Below are positions 46,191 to 56,758 of a stretch of DNA of 64,000 nt, piece after piece; the stretch's first letter is position 1, and the number at the start of each line of letters is the position of its first letter. Source of the stretch: Xenoacremonium recifei (lineage: Eukaryota; Ascomycota; Sordariomycetes; Hypocreales; Nectriaceae); assembly GCA_012184525.1 (NCBI GenBank), contig WOFQ01000001.1:2108001-2172000 (forward strand), in the 5' to 3' direction. The position numbers and the translations under genes were made by a program. Below the pieces are notes generated by a model, which was not told the origin of the DNA, did no database searches, and saw only the letters and a list, made by a program, of their open reading frames with translations.

Positions 46191-47887
46191 TTACATGTCC
46201 GATTCTCTACGATAATCCAGCCATCCATCAAATGATCGGAAAAGCCCAGGGTCAGAAAATGAGTAGTTCTGCGACGAGACCTCATTATATATTCCATAAT
46301 CAAACATAGTTGGGCCTTGAAGAGGAATTGGACGCGGAGACCCCCCCTGAAAATGTTGATGTTGTGCTGTGAACTCTGGCCAAGGCTGTGCTGTCGGAGA
46401 ATCGAGTGTCATGCTCATAGCTGCGGCGTTGTCATGGAATCTGACAGGGGCACCGAAGTTCTGGCTAGGAAACCGCGTCACCTCCGGATCTGAATGCCGA
46501 GAACCCGAAGAAATATCTTCGCCGCCGTTGAGAATTGAGAGATCAGTCAAGATCGCTTGTTTATCACGCATTGAAGCATATGGCGAAGATAGCTGACTGC
46601 TTGGTTCACTGATTGTCAAAGGCTCGCAGGTATTTTGCGTCCCTTCCGGTGTTGGTAGCATTCCCAGAGTCTCCTCTGAGCTGCTTTCGCTTGACTGCGC
46701 TATCCGGTTCTGATCGTTATTTCTGGTCTTAAGGTCATTGAGAGGGGGCATTTTCGCATGTGTGAGGAGCACAGCCCAACTTTGTTTCCTAAGGCCGTGT
46801 AATATCTCGCTACGGTTTGTCCCAAGCTCCGCGAACTGTTGCCTTAGTTTTGGCGTCTCCGGACCCTTGAGACGAGATAGCGAATTGGATATTGTCTTGA
46901 GCAGTGCCGTGCGCTCAGTGATCACCTGCCACCTTGTTAATTAAAAGGGGTCTTTTGGAAAGGTTATCGTTGCGCACCTTCAAGTAAGGCATATGAAACA
47001 CGGCGGGTGCTAATCGAGTCAGACATTCAGTTACGGAACCACCAGTTACTTGTATGCCTGTATTGATTTTGCTTCTGTCTGACCCCAAGATCGTCTTTTC
47101 GAAAACGACCTCTATGAAAGGCAACGTGCGACATTGAGATAAGATTTCTTCGAAATGTAAGGTCGGCTCTGTCTCGGGAATTCCGATGTTGTGTTCGGGA
47201 CTATCTCCAGGACAGCTAGAGCTCAAGTTCGCAATGAAGTTCGAAATAGCTAGTTGATCACCTGGCTCAAGGCTCGAATAGATATCATCGTCGTGAGATG
47301 GAGGAGTATATAAAACCTTCACCTTCGGAGCCTGCTTCTTTCTTCCCTTGCCTCGGTCTTGACTATGTTGGACTTTTCTCAATATTCTGGAAAAGTTCAT
47401 GCTCAGTCTCAAGGAACGGAATTGCGCCGTGATGGCTTCATCTGGTAAACTGAGTGCTGAGGTTAGATCGGGATGTTGGATTGAAAAGACGACGAGTCCT
47501 GGAGGCTGATTGTTCTGGTCGTGGCTATGTACAAGGCGAATCCCGAGACGATCCCACAGCTACCGCAAAGTCAGAAGGGGTACTGGGGATATTGATGAAT
47601 CTGTCCCGACTTACTTGCAAACTCTTGATAAAGACAGATATTGTGGATAGAAAGTCGTGGTCGAGGATGGGATCCCCATTTATCGACACTGATGCCTCGA
47701 TATAGCAAGCCCCAACGCGATTAATCCACAGATGCGTCTCCTTAATAGCCTCAAGAAGTTGCTCGACAGTGGCAATGTCTCCAAGCTCATCGGGAAGATC
47801 GAGATGCAGAGACAGGGTCGAATCTAACTTAAGACGCTCCTGCTTGTGAGACAACGTCACGCTAGGAAGAGTAATGACGGTCGACAT
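46191..47887 (-). CDS. unrecognised 529-residue protein
   Basis: Exons 47615-47887, 46978-47559 and 46191-46925 join in frame through GTAAGT and GTGCGC donors and GGTAG and GGCAG acceptors. Residues 1-110 look like a folded alpha/beta domain (LHLDLPDELGDIATVEQLL, ASVSINGDPILDHDF). Residues 160-285 are mixed, with a basic KGRKKQAPKVK patch. A helical Leu/Arg segment follows (ERTALLKTISNSLSRLKG). From about 350 the chain is a Ser/Pro/Gln-rich disordered tail. I do not recognise a family. The two-intron structure and the folded-then-disordered layout suggest a nuclear or regulatory protein, which is only a guess. The frame is open upstream of the chosen ATG, so the start could be earlier. Confidence 0.72.
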
Positions 47888-48463
47888 GGAAGGACGCTGT
47901 GGATTTGCTGCAATAGGGAGACAGAGGGAAGCGTCCAGGACAGAAAAAAAAGAAGCCACGGAGAGAGAAAGAAGAATCATGAAGCAAGATGGTAAGAAGT
48001 TACCGATGGAATTAAAAGTTGACAGGAGTTGTCGTAACTGGCAGGTCATTTGACATCGCTGCTTCCATTTGGACGACTCGGACGACCTGGAGAAGGTACG
48101 AGGCACATGCCGTAACATGAGGCAAGAGGAACCGGAACATTCATCTCAGATCGCCGAAGGCAAAGACTCCATCGCATATCTTTGAATGCCACTCATTAAT
48201 CCACCCATCCGATCTTCAGTAGCTTGGTCAATTCGAATGAAGCCGCTTCATGCCCTGCTCCCTATGGGGAAGGCACCTCTAGAAGTATAAAAGACATCGC
48301 CAATACCACCCATCCAATGCTTGACTCAAATATGGCCATTAAATGTTATGCAAATCCAAAACGAGGTCATGGCTGGTTAGAGGTCTATAGTGTGTAATGC
48401 AATCCCCAAAGATGTCGCCTTCATATCGCATCAAAAATGCTCCCTAAAACTCCGCTCAATGCT
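47888..48463. other. intergenic region, promoter of the 529-residue protein
   Basis: About 576 bp containing the upstream gene's promoter (left) and the RasGEF 3' flank (right). It includes a poly-A run near 47945 on the + strand. No further gene is visible. Confidence 0.5.
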
Positions 48464-51400
48464 CTACTTTGTCGCAAACCAGGGGAACTTCTTCTTAGTC
48501 GGCTCCGACATCGCGTCGGCCGGGCTCTCGACTTGGACGCTGCGCTGATAAATGTCCTACCGGTCGCGTTAATATAACTGACGATCTTTGCATAAGATCA
48601 ATTCAACTCACCTCGTCGTCTGTTGGCATCCTGCAACCTAGAATCAACTCCCGAGCAGTATCGTGTTTGGCAAGATTCGGGTACGGCGTGCCCTGGCTCT
48701 TCATTATGGGCAGCAGCACCTCGCCCAGCACCTCAAACTTCTTCCAGTTGATGCGATCCCCATCGGGCCCAACAAACGTCTTGCTCCCTTCCTCGGCGGA
48801 TACCAGATCTCGCATGTGGAGCGGGATGAAGGGGATTCGTGGCAGCGGCGAGTTCTCCCAAGCCAATCGATACGCAAAGTAGCTCTTCTGCGTTCCCATC
48901 AGGATGATAAGTCGGGCGAATCGTTTATGCGACTCGGCCGGAACAAGACTTCGGGTCTGGACGAGGCGGTGGACAGCGGTTCCGTTGATACCTGCGATGA
49001 TGGCAGCAAGTCCGTTATAATTATTGAGTTGCCGAAGCTTGAGGGCAACCGCCATGAACTTGTCCATCATCTGCGCTCGATGCTTGGCCTTATCCCGAAG
49101 GAGAATCATGTTGGCCACCCATTTGGCAACATGATTGAAGTGATTGATCATCCGATTCACATTCTTCAAGCTCGCGCACTCCTTCTTCTTCTCCTTTGAC
49201 AGGCTCACATATCTGACAAAATCTCGAACCCGAACAGATGAGAACATGATCCAGTCAATGCGCGTCATCTCATCTGCAATGTCGTCGTCGGGAGTGTCCA
49301 TGAAGATGTGATAGCGGAACTTGTTCATCGGTAGGTTGCCGGTGGGCTCCAGCAACGAGGCCTCTCTCTCATACTCTTCGTATGAATGGAACTGGAATTG
49401 GCTCATCACGCTTGCTGGAGTCAGGGAGATCTCCGAACTGAGCGCGCGCTTTTCGTCCATCGCATCGTCGTCGAAATGCAGCGCACTAATGCCTGAAGCG
49501 AACTCTTCGCCGCCCTCCTTTGTCAAAATCTCACTGGCGACGAGGTCACCCGAGTCGTCTGAGTTCGCCCAACCCGTGTCGTCGTCCTCAATAACATTGG
49601 CGTGGAGGTTCCGTCGCATCTGCTGTGCTGCCATGCAGAATACTGGCTCTGTGGAGAGATGCTTGATGAACTCCTCGAGATTGCGCCTGGTCGTCGGGCG
49701 CGCGAAGTCGCCTGGGTATTGCGAAACCCATTTGGCCACCACTTCGATCATTCGAAGTTGGGTCGCCGTCTTGGATAGGTAGTGTGATCCCTTATTCTCC
49801 CTGACATGGTCTAGCCGTTCAATAATCGCCGAGAATAACTCTCCTGGGGCTGCGAATTTGCGGTATAGACAGAGAAAGACGTCCGAGAAGTTGTTGTCTG
49901 CTCTTGTCAATTTGGGCGCGAGAAGACGGTCCACCAAATCCTCAAACGACAATCCAGCCATCTTCAGTGGCTTCTCGAGGAGCGTGTCGTCATTTCTCTG
50001 TAGGATGGGGATATCATCCGAGTATCTGTACGATTCGGCGTCTGATTCGTCAACATCTAGGAATGAATCTGTTCCCGGCTTGTCGAGTCGGATGCCAGGA
50101 GTCCTGAGCATACTATTCAAAGTCTGCCCTGAGCCCTGTCCTGGCTCACTCGTTGCACTGGCCGCGTCACTTTGGGGTTGCTGCTGGCTTTGCATCTGTC
50201 CCATTCTCGGACTGCGCGACGCCTGTCCACGGTAGTTATCGGTGGCCGGAGCATTGGAAAATCCGCGAAGCAGAGAGAAGTCGGAGCTTGCCCTGCTGTG
50301 TTTGCTGTGTTGACTCAACGGGCGTCCGCCAGAGGGATCGGGAGCTTCGAGGTTCGCCGCCGATTGCGCTCGCCTTCTAGAGACGGTCTCGCCATTCTCT
50401 TCTGGTAGAATGTTAGCACCATTTCATGCTTCTCCTGCTTTCATTGCCCCTCCAATAAGAAGAGCAGACAGGGTGATACGTACCCCTTCTACGGGTTATG
50501 GCGGCCCTTATTATGGTATGAAGACTGTTCCGAGCAACCTCGGGCTTGTCTGCTGATACCTGATACGTTGCGACACAAGCTTTGAACAGCTTGTGATCAG
50601 CAAGCGCCTCGGCATCGACCTCCCAATCGTCTTCAGGGTTCTCGCATTTGCACGCTACTAGACTGGCAGGTAGACCAGAGTTCGTGAGGGCAGCTACAGA
50701 CACGTATTCAGCACGGTGTTCGGTTCGCATAGGACATCAGACAAGTGCAGCATACCCAAGGTCTGTGGGAGTTCGCGGATGGATTCTTGGTTCATGACAT
50801 CGTACAAGATCAAGGCGGCGTCCACACGGGGCACGATATGGCCATTGATTTGCTTGGGCCACTGGATGGGTTGAGCGGGATTCAGCTCGAAGTACTCCAG
50901 ATCCAGCTCGAGCAAGGTGATGACATGATTCACGTTGTCGACGACCATGCGCACGCTGGACGCATTGGAGATCGGCGGTCGCGATAGGCCCAGGACTCGC
51001 TGGACGAAGGACGATTTGCCGACACCGGTCGAGCCGATGACGGCGATATTAAAGCTCTCCATGTTTTTGGAGGACAAGGACGACCGTGACTATACAGGCC
51101 GAGAATGAGGCCACCGTCAGTCTCGTGCTAACAAATACCACCCAGATCCCTGTCCATAGAAGCTACTGGTCGGGAGGGGAAGCAGAGCATGGACATACCC
51201 AATTTGAGGACGATCCGACTATCAATGATTCTCTACGGGGCGGCGGCCAGCGCTTGGTCGAGGAGTTGTCATCGCTATCGTAATCGGCGTTATTGTAGTC
51301 GAATTCGAGGTCAGGATCTTGGGGAAAGACTCGCTTGTTGAAGAAGGTGTCGTCGTTTTCGATATCGTCGTCGTCGTCTAGAGAGTGGTAGTGCGAGCTG

Positions 51401-51819
51401 CCGTCAGAAGCATCCGATGGAGCAGCCTCGGCAGTGGTGGTTCGTGAGGGGTTGTTGTAGCGCTGGAAGAAGGGATCGTCAATTATGGAGGCAAACGAGT
51501 CGCGGTAGTTGCCGTGGAAGCTGCTGCTGCCGGCGCGATGGCGGTTGACGTTGGATGTGTCGGTGATGGCAGAGGGGCGGGGATTGGAGGAGTAGTGCGA
51601 GAGGTTATGGATCTGGCTCTGGCTCTGGTTCTGGGCCTGACGCTGTCGCTGTAGCTGGGCGCTGGCGCTGGCGGAGGAGGAGAATCGAGCGGGAGCTAGA
51701 GCTGGAGCGGGAGCTGGAGGGGTCGGATTGGCGGATATGCGCGCCCTGAAGGACCGGCCGGATCCTGGAGGTGTGTGAGCGGGAAGCGACTTGTTGGGCG
51801 ACGCATTTTCGGGGCGCAT
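48464..51819 (-). CDS. degenerate Ras-like GTPase fused to RasGEF (CDC25 family)
   Basis: Five exons, 51199-51819, 50756-51089, 50484-50693, 48612-50401 and 48464-48556, encode 1,015 residues. Residues 1-205 are disordered (Pro/Ala/Gln, then Asp/Glu-rich). A Ras-like fold starts at about 217 with an intact P-loop, GSTGVGKSS (226-234). The DxxG switch II motif is not visible, and the NKxD motif appears as CKCE, so the fold is probably not a normal GTPase. A RasGEF_N domain lies at about 535-650 and the catalytic CDC25 domain at about 760-1000 (ADEMTRIDWIMFSSV, NHVAKWVANMILLRDKAKHR, NNYNGLAAIIAGIN). It should activate a Ras or Rap-type GTPase at membranes. The last exon adds EPTKKKFPWF. The small third intron (50694-50755) is supported by the family-like join QTLAALTNSGLPASLVACKCE (split here for reading: QTLAAL, TNSGLPA). 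Confidence 0.9.
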
Positions 51820-52912
51820 GATGGTCGCAAGCCTAGCGACTCGAGGAGGGGGAGGAGGAGAAGACGAGAAGGAGGGACATGTGGGATGATGATGCCGAGG
51901 GAGGAGGACGAAGAGGTCTGAGGCACCACAGGTAGATACAGGGCCGGAGAGAAGAGAAAAGAAGGGGTCTCTAGCGAGGTAGCGAGGCGGTGTATGCGCA
52001 ACGCTCGGGATTGAGTAATGATCCCGGGAGGACGGCGGAGGAAGACGGATTTCCCGGCGAGGCAGAGAGTCAGGTAGGGGAAGAGGCAACCAGGAGAAGG
52101 CTAGGAAAACATGAGGTAGCTTGACCGGCTGGCTGGCACTGGCTACCGTCAAGTCAAGTCAAGGTTGAGGTTGAAGAGGCCGAGAGTCTTAGACACGGGA
52201 ACTGTAATTGAAGGTAGCGTTGGGGGCCGATAGACATGGATAGGAATGAGACATGGCGGACGGTTTGAGCCTTGCTCGCCTGTAGCGACATGTATAATAT
52301 GGAGCTTCTGATGCTGCTGCCACGGCTGTACGAAGTCGAAGCTACTGTTATTCAAGTTGCTGCCCTCGTATCAGCAGTAAGAGCAGCATCATCGTGGCCT
52401 CGTATGGAGTCCTCTTCAGCCCAGCTGTAGGGCAGTTCCACACTATGCGCGACAGATGCGAACATCATCGGCTGCGAATAGAGACAAAGGAGATCGCTTC
52501 AGCTCTGCATACCTGAACGGAACAGTCGGATTCCCCTCTCTCCTATCCTATGCCTAGACCGCAGGAAGCGAGACCGGCCGGAGTCCCTGGCGAGACCGCC
52601 TCCGGATGGATTCTGGACGGGGGGTTTCGACGGCGCGCGTGTTTGACGGGGGGTTTAATTATGGGGAGTCGTTTCGAGGATTCGAGAGCGAGAGCGACGA
52701 TTCAATCAATTCACAGCCTCGACTGGACGGGCGATACACAGCCAGCTGCGGCGAGGGCGTTGAAGGAGAAGAAAAGAGAAAGGGAGAAAGAGTCGGGCGA
52801 TCTTGGGATGGAGTCGAGATGAGATGAGAAGGGAAGGAGTGGTCGGTCGGTTAACGCGCACGCTTCACCTACCTTACCTCGCTCAACCTCCTCAGGCCTC
52901 AACTTCGGGCTT

Positions 52913-52936
52913 CAGGCTCAGGCGCAGGCTCAGGCT
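52913..52936. repeat. four tandem CAGGC[TG] hexamers
   Basis: Four consecutive hexamers lie just after a run of CCTTACCT, CCTCA and CCTCAGGCCTCA motifs. It may be part of the upstream control region of the RasGEF gene. Confidence 0.7.
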
Positions 52937-53285
52937 TGTCAGATACAGGCAGCTCTGAGTCCTGTCTCCCTGCGCTGCGCGCGCACCGACCGGGCGATCA
53001 TAGAAGCGCAGCTATTAATGGTCACATTGATCCCACATGCGGTCTCGACCTGGGGAGCTACGGCTACAACGATGATACTCTACCTCCCCTCGCTGCAGCG
53101 AACCGATGAGCAAGGATCTCCAGGGCACGCACGATTCAGCACCCTCCTCTTAGCTGCAGCCTGCACGACACCCACCCCAGCAGAGCCAGAGCAGCCAATG
53201 CCTCGTCGATATCGTCTTGGACTTGGCACGACTTCCTAGGAAGTCGTAGCAGGGGAACAAGCGAGAATAGGCCCAGCAGCAGCGA

Positions 53286-53302
53286 GGGGGAGGGGGAGGG
53301 GG
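53286..53302 (+). repeat. three G5 runs separated by A
   Basis: Three runs of five G separated by single A residues, followed by GG. It is a candidate G-quadruplex-forming patch, but it has only three full runs. Confidence 0.5.
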
Positions 53303-53374
53303 AAGGAAATTGGGACTTGCGGATGGAGATTACACGAATTAATGCGCTCGCTGGCCCTGGTTTCTGGCCGTGGC

Positions 53375-53398
53375 CGTCACTGTCACTGTCACTGTCAC
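53375..53398. repeat. four tandem [CT]GTCAC hexamers
   Basis: Exact hexamer tandem array in the long intergenic region. No function is evident. Confidence 0.8.
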
Positions 53399-56300
53399 CG
53401 TGTTGCTCCAATCAACCTATCCGTCTGCAGAACTCGAGTCGTCACCGCGGACATCACAACTCGCCGGGCGTCTAAGCAGACAGGCCAAGAAGGCAGCCGA
53501 GAGACTATCGAATCCCCCGCCTCGAAACCGCATCACATCATGAACAAGAAAAGCCCGCACAGACTCTGATCTGAGCCTCTCGATCCGCACGTGGGATTGC
53601 TGGTACGGCCAATCACTCACTGACTTACATACACACAACCAACCCGCTCAGCGACTACTATCACGCAGTTGGAGATGCCGCGCTATCTGTGGTCGGACTG
53701 CAGCCGCCGCCGCGCACTCCGACCAAGCGGCCGTGCTATTTCTCGCAGGACATGAATCGCTCGTCGCGCCCAAACCGCATGGATCAATGGCCGTTTCTGA
53801 CGGGCTCCGACCATTTGCGCCTCCTGCGTCGTTGTCGTGAGCGGGCGCAAGTGTAGCGTCGTCAGCGTACCGGCCGTAACACGCTCTCCCGATCGAGTAG
53901 TCCAAGGCTGCGTACATGGAGTTTGCAAGTCTTCCGCGGCGCAGCGGGTGACACCGACCGGCTGGTGCGAAGACAGGAGCCCGGCGGTCCGACAACCAGA
54001 CGCTCGGGATGCGATGCGCGATACGATGCGAGCGAGCGAGCGAACGCGCGCGCTGGCCCGCAGCCTCCCCTCGATTAGCTCCCATCACGGCGTCTCGCTT
54101 TCATCGCGGCTGAGGCGGACGACGGGTAGCTGTCGTGTGAGCGTTCCCTGGTGGAGCGCAAACTCGGCGGACGGAGGCGATGCTTGCGAGAGCTGCTCGC
54201 CAGGAGGGATGCACGCAGCCGAGAGGAGAACTGCGCTCTTGAAGGCATCCGGAGGCTCTCCTCCTCGTCCGTTGGCCGTTGGCGCTGCACATGGACCTAT
54301 CCCCAGACCCCAGCTCTCGAACCACGCAGACTTCTTCTCGCCACGATCCAGAACAACCTCGAAAGGACGATCCTTGCCTCAACACGAAGATCTCGACTTT
54401 TCCGGAGCGGTCGTGCCTCGGATCCGGGCGCTTCCCCGTCTCATACCGGCCAGCTGCGATGCTTGGCACAATCCTCCTCCCAACGCCTCTCAACGCCTCT
54501 TCCTCCCCGTCTCCCCGCCTCACAAGTTTCTCCGCTTAAGGTTCACAGGTCTGAACCTTCAGCAGGTCCCCTATCATTCATCTTTCGGTCCCCTCGAGCC
54601 GGAGGCCCCTGGCGCAGTTGACGATGCCCGTTTCGGCGCAACCCGGAGTGGGGCCCGGAAGCCACCCGGCGTCCGGACTCCAAACTCTCTGCTTCAACCA
54701 CGCAAACAGACTTTGAGACTTTCCCTTCCAATGCCCAAGTCCAGATGTCTAAGTGATAGCCTTCTCCATCGGCCCAAGAAACCTCCGATGCCCCTGCACG
54801 TCCCCCCTGACGTAATGGCAGTATACACGATTCATGGAATGTGGGCGAGGTCCCGAATAATGACGGGGCGGACCCTTGGATGCGATCGTCATGAATAAAG
54901 TTCACCGTCTCGACATCGCGAGCCCATCGCCCTGAGCTTCACTGCTTAGGGGCAATCGGTTCAACGGCGGATCTGGGACATCTCGACGATCGGAGGACAT
55001 GCGACAGCACCAGAGACGATAGATCGAGGTCGGTACGATCCCGGGAACCAGAGCCATGGGTCGTGAAAGCGATGGTGGATTGATCTTAGGGTAAACCGAT
55101 TTCTCGAGACGCTTGTTTGGATGTTGATATGTTCAGGTAACCCTGCCATGGCTCTTTGTCGGCCTCATTACACACTAATCTCTCTCCTGCGTCTCGCTTA
55201 TATGCTCTCCACCGATATTCTGTCGTTTATACCCTCACCTCGCCTCGCTTTTGCCCACAGAGGTTCTGGACAGAGCCTCTCGCTTCGCTCGCATTGTTCG
55301 CCCCCAGACTCTGGACCCCCAACCCTAGACACCCTTGACCCTCTCCGGATCGACGGCCATCAAGCAGCCGGGCTCCTAATTGGTTCGCCCTTAGCCGGCG
55401 CTTGGGCGAGAAGCTCGTCAATGGCTTCTTGGCACATTCCCGTCGTCGAGCCCACCTCACCTCGATCGACCGCGAGGGTGCACGAGCCGCCTGTCACTGC
55501 TGTCAATTCACGGAAAGGAGGGGGGAAACTCCCGTGTCGATGGTGGCGCCGTCGGCTTGTGAGGGACGAGCCTCTGAAAGGCTCTTTCGGCCACTCAGGA
55601 GGGGAGGTGGCCCGGCGGTGGCGGGCGAAAATCCAAATCAGCTGCAATAGTCTCGAAGCCAGTAGGATAGTCTCGAGGTTGAACCCAAATCTTATGTCCC
55701 TCTTCGTTAAGCGTGGTGGTGATGGCTGCAATTGCGTTTGGAGGGCGGCATCGAGTTGAGATTGACAGCGCCTCCATTGCAGAGGGCCAGCCACATACAC
55801 GACGCCTCCAATTGAAAACCACATTAGATTGGGCCCTGAGTCCAGAGACACCAACAGCATCGTCCCACGGGTGGTCTCAGAGGGTGTTTTGGTGCTCTCA
55901 CGGTTCCGGCCGAGCACTGGAATTCCCGGAGCCACATCGGGCAACCACCATTCCGAATCAGTCTCCCGTGTCTCAACAGGCTCAGGGACCTTTCCTGGTC
56001 CGATCGATTGGTGTGTCACCGATTGACTCGGGCGATGAACAAGCAATGCAAACGCTCTCTTCAGCTGCCGGGTGCTGGAGGGCTAGGTGCAAATCCCGCC
56101 TGAGACAGCACGCGTGCTGCCCAGGAATGCCCCCTCGTGGTTCATCCCGTTGCCGTAGTATGACCAAATTGCCGGATGAAGACAGCGCTGTGAGACACGC
56201 TCATTGTTCCATTCTGATCCTGCCAATCTTCATGCGTTGTCTGCTTCCCGCTTTGGGGCCCTTTGTTGCCGGGCCGTCCTCCCAACTCTGATAGTCTGCC

Positions 56301-56758
56301 ACCATACCCTCCCAACGACGATTACGGCGAAATCGAAATAGACTCTGGCCGGACCATCTCCACCATGCGCCAGAGGCGTAGTCGTCCGGGGCGAGGTCCA
56401 CCGGGCACGCTGGGGATCAGCTCGGATACGCGGCCATGAAACTGCTTTGGGGATACCGCGGGAGCCAGACAGGTTGATGCTTTCTGCAGTTGCGGCCGCG
56501 CCTTAGGCAGGATCCGATAAGCCTGGCATGATGGCGTAGGTGTAGTGAACGTTCGCAATGGGAAACCTGATTCGGGCCCCAGATCTGGATCTCATATATC
56601 TGAGTAGATCCTCCTCACCCCTGGCTCTTAGTCGTAAACGTTTCAACCTTGTTCTTCCCATTGTTCGTACGACAGGAGATCCTGGGATAGCAGGCTGTCG
56701 AGATCGTTATCCTTTTAGTCCGAAGCATAGTCACTTCACCATTGTGACGAGAACGAGA

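Larger units (their letters stand above)
51820..56758. other. 4.9 kb gene-free region between divergent genes
   Basis: No spliced or intact coding sequence is convincing. It should carry the promoter of the RasGEF gene (left) and of the Ser/Arg-rich gene (right). Visible elements are GGCTCAGGC and TGTCAC hexamer repeats, a G5-run patch near 53286 and pyrimidine-rich tracts. A 353-codon + frame at 53837-54898 is Arg/Ser/Pro-rich with no family character and several dense stops in neighbouring frames; I treat it as a GC-driven open frame. Confidence 0.5.

Noticed and set aside
53837..54898. 353-codon frame called as a gene
   Set aside because: There is no domain and the Arg/Ser/Pro composition fits GC-rich chance coding; it is kept only as a finding to test.
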